The notes under the pieces: generated by a model
Database searches by the model: none
Told to the model about the DNA's origin: nothing
What the model saw: only the letters and a program-made list of their open reading frames with translations
Shown here: positions 1-6,305 of the stretch, piece by piece
Layout of the letters: each line of letters starts with the position of its first letter
Numbering within the stretch: position 1 is the first letter of the stretch
Assembly (NCBI GenBank): GCA_905214315.1
Contig: CAJMLN010000027.1
Coordinates: forward strand, 1 to 23,858
From: an uncultured bacterium
Lineage (GTDB): Bacteria > Bacillota > Clostridia > Christensenellales > QALW01
Length of the DNA: 23,858 bases
Direction of reading: 5' to 3'
Translations under genes and position numbers: made by a program

Positions 1-2
1 AC

Positions 3-857
3 AGTGACGCCGTCTTTATTTTTGATGCGGATAATGTTGTGGACAGCGGCTTTGTACAGGCCATGAACGAGCAGCTGTGCTGCGGCGCTGAAATGGGACA
101 GGGGTATCGTGATTCTAAAAATCCGGGAGATAATTGGATCAGCGGTGCACATTCGATTTATTTCTGGACGCTGATGCGCTTTTGTTTGCGATCACGCAGA
201 AATCTGAATATGTCCGGCTTTTTTGGCGGAACAGGATTTATGATTAAAACGGATATCCTTCGCAGGATCGGTGGGTGGAATACAAAAGAAATTAGTGAAG
301 ATGTAGAGTTTTCCATGTATCGGATCGCGGAGGGCGGGACGATAGCGTTTGTTCCGGAAGCAAAATTTTATGATGAGCAGCCTGTTAAATTCTCGCAGTC
401 TTGGAAGCAGCGCGTTCGCTGGACGACGGGAAACTGGAAATGTATTAAGAGCTGTGTTCCAGGCTTATGGAATGGAAGGAAAAAGAGCTTTAAGGGGTTT
501 ATAGACGGCTTTATGTTTTTGATGTCTGTGCCGAGTGTCTTGTTGGGAATGATAGGATTGCTTTTTTCTCTTGCCGCGGTGCTTACGGCAGGAAAGTATA
601 TGTCGTTAGGTTTGCTGGGAATTGTACTTTCATTAGCTTTAAGTTATCTTGCTATGATGCTGGAGGCTGTTTTTATTGTAGTGCTGGAAAAAAAACGGAT
701 ACGGGATGTTTGGAAGGGAATTTTAGGATTTCCGATCTTTTTAACCACCTTTATGTTCGCCAGCTTTTGGGGAGTTGTAAAGCCTGTGAAAAAATGGACG
801 CCTATTGAACATGAATGTTCCCGTGATATTGATGAAGTGGAAGAAAAAATTGTTTGA
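3..857 (+). CDS. Processive family 2 glycosyltransferase, 3' part only
   Basis: The reading frame is open to the left edge, so the N-terminus is outside the window; the GTG at 39 is only an internal codon. The codons before it spell FIFDADN, the metal- and nucleotide-sugar-binding DxD motif (bases 24-32). Further on come ISEDVEF, the catalytic-base ED region, and QRVRW (about 408-422), the Q/RxxRW motif of processive GT2 enzymes of the cellulose/hyaluronan synthase type. Two or three hydrophobic stretches follow (about 510-780), so this is a membrane enzyme that probably extends or exports a polysaccharide or glycolipid. The sugar and product cannot be read from the sequence. Its stop is 26 bases before the next gene, with no hairpin between, so co-transcription with the isomerase is plausible. 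Confidence 0.85.
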   Translation, partial: SDAVFIFDADNVVDSGFVQAMNEQLCCGAEMGQGYRDSKNPGDNWISGAHSIYFWTLMRFCLRSRRNLNMSGFFGGTGFMIKTDILRRIGGWNTKEISEDVEFSMYRIAEGGTIAFVPEAKFYDEQPVKFSQSWKQRVRWTTGNWKCIKSCVPGLWNGRKKSFKGFIDGFMFLMSVPSVLLGMIGLLFSLAAVLTAGKYMSLGLLGIVLSLALSYLAMMLEAVFIVVLEKKRIRDVWKGILGFPIFLTTFMFASFWGVVKPVKKWTPIEHECSRDIDEVEEKIV

Positions 858-883
858 AATATTTTTATATATAGGAGAAGAAT

Positions 884-2299
884 ATGAGCAACAGAGAAGC
901 ACTGAAACTGAGATTGGATGTCAATAATATGATGGCCGAGTATATTGGCGAAAGAGGATTTACGGTCGAAGAACTGGAAAAGGTATCTTCAAAAGCCAGA
1001 GACGCTTTTTTATATGTAAAGGAAAACCGCGGAAAAGGCATGATGGGCTGGACGGAGCTGCCGTATAATCAGAAAGAGATCGTTGACGATATTCTGGCGA
1101 CCGCACAAAAAGTAAGAGAAAATTTTGAGTATTTTGTGGTACTTGGGATCGGCGGTTCGGCGTTAGGTCCAATTGCCATTCAACAGGCGCTGAACCATCT
1201 GCATTACAATGAGCTTTCCAAGGAAGCGCGAAACGGGTGCCCAAAACTTTATGTAGAGGATAATGTAGATCCTGAAAGAATGGCTGCCTTATTTGATGTG
1301 ATTGAGATTGAAAAAACCTGTATTAATGTTATTTCAAAATCCGGCAGCACCAGTGAGACCATGACGCAGTATCTTGTACTTTGGGATATTTTGAAGAAAA
1401 AACTCGGTGAGCGAGCGGCCGAGCATGTAATTGCTACCACGGATGCGGAAAAGGGGAACCTGATCAAGTTAGCACAGAAGGAAGGCTTTAAGAGCTATGT
1501 GATTCCCGACGGCGTCGGCGGCCGGTTCAGTGAAATGTGTCCGGTAGGCTTGGTGGCTGCTGCGGTATGCGGAATCGATATCCGCGCAATGCTGGATGGC
1601 GCGGCTTATATGGATGAACTGGCCTCCAGCGAGGATATCTATCAGAATTCTGCCTTGATGGCCGCGGCTATGCAGTATCTTGCCATGCAGAAGGGGTATA
1701 ATATTTCTGTTATGATGCCCTATGCCGACAGCCTGAAATATATGGCCGATTGGTATTGCCAGCTGTGGGGAGAATCTTTGGGCAAGAAAAATGATCTTGC
1801 GGGCAATGCTGTATACGTAGGACAGACGCCGGTAAAGGCTTTGGGTGTTACCGACCAGCACAGTCAGGTTCAGCTCTATACCGAGGGTCCCTTTGATAAG
1901 GTGATTACGCTTTTGGGTGTGGACCGGTATCGTACCGAGGTAACGATTCCCGATGGCTGTGAGGAAATACCGGCGGTAAATTTCCTTTGCGGCCATACGA
2001 TGAACGAGCTGATTGGGGCCGAACGCACTGCAACTGAGTATGCGCTGCTGAAAAGCGGGCATCTGAATCATACGATTATGCTGCCGGAGGTCAATGCTTT
2101 TACAATCGGCGAGCTGATGTTCTTCTATGAACTGGAAACAGCTTACTGCGGCGCTATGCTGGGCATCAATACCTTTGATCAGCCGGGTGTGGAAGAGGGC
2201 AAAAACGCTACCTATGCGCTTTTAGGAAGGCCCGGTTATGAAGAGAAGCGGGCGGAGCTTGAAAATCGCCCGAAAAAGAGCGGAAAGTACATTATTTGA
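884..2299 (+). CDS. pgi: Glucose-6-phosphate isomerase
   Basis: This cytoplasmic enzyme interconverts glucose 6-phosphate and fructose 6-phosphate in glycolysis and gluconeogenesis. At 471 residues it fits the shorter bacterial/archaeal-type PGI rather than the roughly 550-residue E. coli type. The phosphosugar-binding SIS region reads VVLGIGGSALGP, followed by SKSGSTSET. Both family signatures are present: DGVGGRFSEMCPVGL in the middle and INTFDQPGVEEGK near the C-terminus, the latter with the active-site lysine. The ATG follows an AGGAG at good spacing. It sits directly after the glycosyltransferase and ends at an intrinsic terminator. It may be co-expressed with the glycosyltransferase to supply sugar phosphates, but this is inferred only from spacing. 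Confidence 0.96.
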   Translation: MSNREALKLRLDVNNMMAEYIGERGFTVEELEKVSSKARDAFLYVKENRGKGMMGWTELPYNQKEIVDDILATAQKVRENFEYFVVLGIGGSALGPIAIQQALNHLHYNELSKEARNGCPKLYVEDNVDPERMAALFDVIEIEKTCINVISKSGSTSETMTQYLVLWDILKKKLGERAAEHVIATTDAEKGNLIKLAQKEGFKSYVIPDGVGGRFSEMCPVGLVAAAVCGIDIRAMLDGAAYMDELASSEDIYQNSALMAAAMQYLAMQKGYNISVMMPYADSLKYMADWYCQLWGESLGKKNDLAGNAVYVGQTPVKALGVTDQHSQVQLYTEGPFDKVITLLGVDRYRTEVTIPDGCEEIPAVNFLCGHTMNELIGAERTATEYALLKSGHLNHTIMLPEVNAFTIGELMFFYELETAYCGAMLGINTFDQPGVEEGKNATYALLGRPGYEEKRAELENRPKKSGKYII

Positions 2300-2307
2300 T
2301 ATTATTT

Positions 2308-2335
2308 AAGATACCGCCCGGCGGTATCTTTTTTT
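2308..2335 (+). terminator. Intrinsic terminator after pgi
   Basis: A self-complementary stem AAGATACCG / CGGTATCTT (2308-2316 with 2322-2330) with a five-base loop is followed by a run of T. It lies 8 bases after the pgi stop codon. Confidence 0.85.
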
Positions 2336-2371
2336 ATACCCTCTGAAAAAAGCAGTGTGAACAGAAGTATC

Positions 2372-2401
2372 GTGACAGAATACATGGGAAAGTGCTATGA
2401 T
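2372..2401 (+). promoter_or_regulatory. Sigma-A-type promoter of the XRE gene
   Basis: GTGACA (2372-2377) is separated by 18 bases from TATGAT (2396-2401). TGC directly before the -10 forms an extended -10. The -10 overlaps the upstream ATG at 2397, so that ATG would not be in the transcript; this supports the start at 2424. Confidence 0.6.
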
Positions 2402-2423
2402 GAACGGCGGAGGTGTAAAAAAT

Positions 2424-2912
2424 ATGTTTGGAGAAAAATTAAAGAGGCTGCGGTTGGAAAAGCATCTTACGCAGGAGGAATTGGCCGAAAAGGTCTGGGT
2501 AACGCGTACCGCTATTTCCAAATGGGAGACGAACCGGGGATATCCGAGCATAGACAGCTTAAAGCAGCTGGCGAATTTGTTTGATATCAGTATTGATGAA
2601 TTGATCGGTGATGAGGATGTTGAAAATCAAAGGGCCTTGGAAAGGGAAAGGGGCCGTAAAAATTATTGGTATGCAGTGCTCTGCCTTGCGGCAACGGTGC
2701 TTTTTACGGCTGCGGCTTATTTTACATCGATTTCCTATTTGAAGATTTTCAGTGTTTTGACAATGGCGGGATATGTTGTGTTCGGTTTTCTTACCAAACC
2801 TAGGTACAAGCGGCTGGAGGCAAAAAAACTGATCGTTCCGTATATAATTTCCCGTGTTGTGATATTAGCCATTGTACTCTCGGCAGCGGTTGTCATGATT
2901 ATGGAAAAGTAA
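2424..2912 (+). CDS. Membrane-anchored XRE-family regulator
   Basis: The protein has 162 residues. Residues about 1-60 form a Cro/C1-type helix-turn-helix (LTQEELAEKVWVTRTAISKW, then YPSIDSLKQLANLFDISIDEL). A short charged linker leads to about three hydrophobic segments (roughly residues 75-95, 101-120 and 134-157), so the DNA-binding domain is probably tethered to the cytoplasmic membrane. I chose the ATG at 2424 because GGAGG lies about 8 bases before it and the likely -10 box overlaps the upstream in-frame ATG at 2397. The gene stands alone between two terminators with its own promoter. XRE proteins with membrane tails are common in Bacillota, but their signals are mostly unknown and the target cannot be named here. 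Confidence 0.88.
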   Translation: MFGEKLKRLRLEKHLTQEELAEKVWVTRTAISKWETNRGYPSIDSLKQLANLFDISIDELIGDEDVENQRALERERGRKNYWYAVLCLAATVLFTAAAYFTSISYLKIFSVLTMAGYVVFGFLTKPRYKRLEAKKLIVPYIISRVVILAIVLSAAVVMIMEK

Positions 2913-2918
2913 AAGAAT

Positions 2919-2943
2919 AAAAGCAGGCGATAGGCCTGCTTTT
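2919..2943. terminator. Bidirectional intrinsic terminator
   Basis: A perfect 10-bp stem AAAAGCAGGC / GCCTGCTTTT (2919-2928 with 2934-2943) has the five-base loop GATAG. The A-rich and T-rich ends let it act on both strands. It sits between the convergent XRE gene and the alpha/beta hydrolase gene, 3 bases past the hydrolase stop on the minus strand. Confidence 0.9.
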
Positions 2944-2945
2944 TA

Positions 2946-3779
2946 TTAATCGTCAGAAGAAACAATTTCAATCAGCTTTTTATTCAGTTCGTCGGCTTTT
3001 TCCTCATGCAGCATATGGCCGCAGTCAGCAAAGGTGGCGGAATATACGTCGGGAAGCGCCTCCTCGTATAATTCCAGCAGCTCTAAAGGATGCCAGTCGT
3101 CATTTTCGCCCCAGAAGATATAGGAAGGTGCTTTTACCTCAGAAAGTTCATAGGCGATATTACTATCGTCCCAATTGCTGTAAGCGGTGATCATGGCATC
3201 TAAATTTTCTTTGTTTGAAAGCACTTTATAATAATGCCGGATCATATCAGGTGTGACAAAGGTAGGATCAAAATACGCGGCTCGTAGCACCTTTTTAACA
3301 AGCGATGCGTTAAAAAACGTAAAAATAAGATCCGAGAGGATTGGCACAGTAAGATGCTTAAGGGTACTTGGATATTGCTTAGTCAGCCCGCCGGGAGTCA
3401 GCAGAATCAGTCTTTTTACATATTCAGGACGGGAAATAGCAACATCCAGTGCAATAATTGCGCCGGTGCTGAAGCCTAAAAGCGTTGCATTTTCGATGGC
3501 CATGGCATCCATAAAGTCAATAATAAGCTTGGAGAAATCGGCAATGGAATAGTCACATTCCGGCTTATCGGAAAGACCATGGCCAATTAGATCTATCGTC
3601 ACTACGTGGCAATGCTCAGCTAAAACATGTACATTTTTCCTAAAGGTATACATCGCTTGACCTAATCCGTGAATGAAGATCACGGTTTCACCCTGACCCT
3701 CTTCAAAATAGCGGATGCGGTTTTCACCGATCATAATATATTGACCGGCGGAACGACGGGATTGGTTGTTCTCACTCAT
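2946..3779 (-). CDS. Alpha/beta-fold hydrolase
   Basis: This 277-residue single-domain hydrolase has the full catalytic set: an oxyanion-hole motif HGLGQ, the nucleophile elbow GFSTG with Ser104, the acid in WGENDD (Asp227 most likely), and the base in DCGHML (His255). There is no signal peptide, so it is probably cytoplasmic. The family covers esterases, lipases, haloperoxidase-like and C-C hydrolases; the substrate cannot be inferred. A GGAGG lies about 8 bases before the ATG and only 16 bases separate it from the sortase stop, so the two are very likely translated from one mRNA that ends at the 2919-2943 hairpin. A functional tie to the sortase is possible but unproven. Confidence 0.93.
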   Translation of the reverse strand: MSENNQSRRSAGQYIMIGENRIRYFEEGQGETVIFIHGLGQAMYTFRKNVHVLAEHCHVVTIDLIGHGLSDKPECDYSIADFSKLIIDFMDAMAIENATLLGFSTGAIIALDVAISRPEYVKRLILLTPGGLTKQYPSTLKHLTVPILSDLIFTFFNASLVKKVLRAAYFDPTFVTPDMIRHYYKVLSNKENLDAMITAYSNWDDSNIAYELSEVKAPSYIFWGENDDWHPLELLELYEEALPDVYSATFADCGHMLHEEKADELNKKLIEIVSSDD

Positions 3780-3795
3780 AGTTAAGCCTCCATAA

Positions 3796-5160
3796 TTAAG
3801 CAGCGGGCGCTGGTGTTATCAGGTTGGCGTTTGGCGCTCCGACTGTAGTTGAGGGAATCGTATAGGAAAAAGCGTCCTCAGGTACAAGATATTTTTTCAT
3901 TAAATAACCCTCCATGCCGCCGATGGTTTTTACTTTTACCCATTCGCCGCTGTCGGCAAGGATGGTTACCTGCGTGCCATGGGCCAGACTTCCCACTACA
4001 CCGTAGGAAACATTGGGACCGTTTCGCAGACGCAGGGTGCTTTTAGTATCGCTGAGTTTGATGCAGTAGGAGGATCCTGCGGCAAAATCATATGGAGATT
4101 CCGGTGTCGGATCCGGCTGCACCGGTGTATCCGGCGACGGCGATGGCGTTGTATTTGGTTCCGTATTGGGATTTTCTTCCGAGGTAAAATTAGAGTCAAT
4201 ATCGTCTGTAGGCACAGGATATACCATTTTTGCATGAACAATGATACGATATTTGCTTGTGGCGTCGCAGGTTGACAGCGTTATAATACGGTCTGACGCG
4301 GAGAAAGAAGTGGTATCACTTTTATATATGCCTTTTTTATTGGTTTCATCACACCAATTTAGAAAGGCCGCATTACTGCTGAAACCGGTACGGAGGTAGA
4401 TATCCTCCGGGGTAGTTTTATAAACGCTATAGATTTCATAGCGATACGTACCGTAAAGCGTATCAAAGAAAATATATTTGTGAGAATCATAATAGGCTTT
4501 AGTGCCATTTAAATAGTTGGCCAGCGTTGCAAACATGGTGCCGTCGCGCATGTTATGGCCATGAATGATCAGGTTTTTGGAGATCGGATTAATGCCGCAG
4601 GCGGATGAAATAAACAGCGTGCCCGAAGTGGATTTTGATTTATCATAGCTGTGATTTAAATAAAAATTGATATTATTTGCCTCAGAAGCTACCGGATAGT
4701 TGATGCCCAGGCCGTACATGTAGATCCAAGCGACAATATCGGAATTTACCGAATCATGTATCGACCAGATTTTTGATTGCTTATTGGTGTAGCCTAATGA
4801 ACGTTCAAATTCAGTAGAAGATAAAGATCCCGAGGGGCGCAGTGCGTCCACTACCCCCAAGGGCGAAAGTGCCAGGGGATCAAAGCCGTTAGGATCTAAC
4901 GTGCTGTACTGCGACAGCCAGTCTATGTTGTTTGATGTATAATTTTCACTTAAGGGGTCGTCGATGGTTCCTCTTTCCGCTAAACTGGTGTATTTTTGGT
5001 TGGCGATAATCTCACTTATTTTTTTATCGAAAATGCTGAATCCGCATACAGAAATGATTACTACCAGAACAATGGGAAGCACCCGGTAGAGGATCGTTTG
5101 CAGCAGAGCCGGATCCAGGCGTTTTTTTCTTTTGATTTTAATGGGTTTGTATTCGCTCAT
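3796..5160 (-). CDS. Class B sortase with C-terminal SH3 domain
   Basis: The 454-residue protein begins with a basic N-terminus and one membrane segment (about residues 25-45), giving an N-in, catalytic-domain-out topology. The sortase core has IHGHNMRDGTMF with catalytic His202, TLSTC with Cys298, and Arg305. The His-Cys distance (96) is close to that of S. aureus SrtB, and the helix-rich stretch before the core fits class B. A Pro/Thr/Glu-rich linker (about 325-360) then leads to a bacterial SH3 domain (about 365-428: LRLRNGPNVSYGVVG, then GEWVKVK and EGYLMKKYL), which usually binds peptidoglycan. Sortases join sorting-signal proteins to the wall or to pilins. No sorting-signal substrate is in the window. 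The SH3 tail is not part of the standard class B fold. The ATG has GGAGGT about 7 bases before it. Confidence 0.93.
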   Translation of the reverse strand: MSEYKPIKIKRKKRLDPALLQTILYRVLPIVLVVIISVCGFSIFDKKISEIIANQKYTSLAERGTIDDPLSENYTSNNIDWLSQYSTLDPNGFDPLALSPLGVVDALRPSGSLSSTEFERSLGYTNKQSKIWSIHDSVNSDIVAWIYMYGLGINYPVASEANNINFYLNHSYDKSKSTSGTLFISSACGINPISKNLIIHGHNMRDGTMFATLANYLNGTKAYYDSHKYIFFDTLYGTYRYEIYSVYKTTPEDIYLRTGFSSNAAFLNWCDETNKKGIYKSDTTSFSASDRIITLSTCDATSKYRIIVHAKMVYPVPTDDIDSNFTSEENPNTEPNTTPSPSPDTPVQPDPTPESPYDFAAGSSYCIKLSDTKSTLRLRNGPNVSYGVVGSLAHGTQVTILADSGEWVKVKTIGGMEGYLMKKYLVPEDAFSYTIPSTTVGAPNANLITPAPAA

Positions 5161-5206
5161 TGAAAAACCTCCGTTCTGTTATCGGGACGGTGCCTGTACA
5201 CAATAT

Positions 5207-5235
5207 ATTATACTACAAAACTTTTAAAATTGCAC
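5207..5235 (-). promoter_or_regulatory. Probable promoter of the sortase-hydrolase operon
   Basis: On the minus strand a perfect TATAAT (5212-5207) is preceded at 17 bases by a weak -35, GTGCAA (5235-5230). It lies about 47 bases before the sortase start. The -10 is good and the -35 is poor. Confidence 0.45.
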
Positions 5236-5299
5236 GATATATTTTTACTATATTATATTTGGTAATTTTGTCCCAATATAAACCTATTGCAATATCGTG
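5233..5299. repeat. 8-bp inverted repeat across divergent promoters
   Basis: CACGATAT (5233-5240) and its exact reverse complement ATATCGTG (5292-5299) are separated by 51 bases. Each arm touches the -35 region of one of the two divergent promoters. Both also sit beside an ATTGCA (5229-5234 and 5286-5291). It could be a pair of operator half-sites, or chance in an AT-rich spacer. Confidence 0.35.
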
Positions 5300-5315
5300 A
5301 TTTTTCATGTAAAAT
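5287..5315 (+). promoter_or_regulatory. Promoter of the glycosyltransferase-mutS2 unit
   Basis: TTGCAA (5287-5292), a 17-base spacer and TAAAAT (5310-5315) lie about 30 bases before the start codon. The AGGAGG ribosome binding site follows at 5335. Confidence 0.6.
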
Positions 5316-5345
5316 AAGACTATCATCGGTAATCAGGAGGTTTCT

Positions 5346-6305
5346 ATGCAGATCTCAATTGTAGTTCCCTGTTATAATGAAGAAGAAGCGCTTCCTTATT
5401 TTTTTCAGGCCGCCGTACCGGTTATGGACGGTATGGAACAAAAATATCATATTGCGTTTGAACTGATCTTCGTCGATGACGGCTCAGGGGATAAAACCTT
5501 GGACGTGATGAAAAATTTAAAGGAAAAGGATCCAAGAGTCCGGTACGTTTCTTTTTCGCGTAATTTCGGCAAGGAAGCAGCAATGTATGCAGGGCTGGAA
5601 AAAAGCAGCGGCGATCTGGTTTGCATTATGGACGCCGACCTGCAGGATCCGCCGCAGCTGTTGGAGCAGATGTACTTTCATATTACGGAAGAGGGATACG
5701 ACTGCGTTGCTACCAGGCGCGTTTCCCGCAAAGGAGAGCCTGTCATCCGCTCCCTGTTTGCACGGTGCTTTTATAGGCTGATTAACCGGATTTCCCAAGC
5801 GGATATTGTAGACGGCGCCAGGGATTTTCGTTTAATGACCCGGCAGTTTGTGGATGCGGTGCTCTCCATGAGTGAATACAACCGCTTTTCCAAGGGGATT
5901 TTCGGTTGGGTAGGCTTTAGGACAAAATGGATAGAGTATGAAAATGTAAAGCGGAGCGCCGGACAGACCAAGTGGTCTTTTTGGAAGCTTTTTATCTATT
6001 CTTTAGAAGGAATTATCGGCTTTTCCACAATGCCTCTGGCGTTGGCTTCCGTTATGGGAGTGTTGTTCTGCTTGCTTTCGTTTATTATCATTCTTTTTAT
6101 CATTATCCGTACGCTTGTCTGGGGAGATCCTGTAAGCGGATGGCCGTCGCTGGCGTGCATTATGTTTTTTATCGGAGGAATACAATTGTTTTGTATTGGT
6201 ATTTTAGGGAATTATTTGGCAAAGACTTATCTGGAAACAAAAAAAAGACCCATTTACATTGTGAAGGATACGGATATTGAATTGAAAAGACAGGAAGAAG
6301 CATGA
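5346..6305 (+). CDS. Polyprenyl-phosphate glycosyltransferase (GT2, GtrB/DPM1-like)
   Basis: The 319-residue protein has an N-terminal GT-A domain (about 1-225) with VVPCYNEE, FVDDGSGDKT and the metal-binding DADLQDPP (Asp96-Ala-Asp98). The motif FSRNFGKEAAMYAGL is typical of the dolichol/undecaprenyl-phosphate sugar transferase branch. Two C-terminal membrane helices follow (about 231-258 and 268-292), as in GtrB-type bactoprenol glucosyltransferases. By family, it would move a sugar from a nucleotide sugar to undecaprenyl phosphate on the cytoplasmic face, for later transfer to wall polymers or proteins. No flippase (GtrA type) or partner transferase is in the window, so the sugar and acceptor are open. 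AGGAGG precedes the ATG, and the stop overlaps the mutS2 start by 4 bases. Confidence 0.93.
   Translation: MQISIVVPCYNEEEALPYFFQAAVPVMDGMEQKYHIAFELIFVDDGSGDKTLDVMKNLKEKDPRVRYVSFSRNFGKEAAMYAGLEKSSGDLVCIMDADLQDPPQLLEQMYFHITEEGYDCVATRRVSRKGEPVIRSLFARCFYRLINRISQADIVDGARDFRLMTRQFVDAVLSMSEYNRFSKGIFGWVGFRTKWIEYENVKRSAGQTKWSFWKLFIYSLEGIIGFSTMPLALASVMGVLFCLLSFIIILFIIIRTLVWGDPVSGWPSLACIMFFIGGIQLFCIGILGNYLAKTYLETKKRPIYIVKDTDIELKRQEEA

Noticed and set aside
960..2071. Long open frames on the minus strand opposite the glucose-6-phosphate isomerase gene
   Set aside because: They lie fully opposite a gene with clear family signatures, have no ribosome binding sites and encode Arg/His/Ser-rich sequence with no recognisable motif.
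2397..2423. Upstream ATG for the XRE regulator
   Set aside because: The ATG overlaps the likely -10 box and has no ribosome binding site, whereas the ATG at 2424 has GGAGG at proper spacing and starts the usual helix-turn-helix N-terminus.
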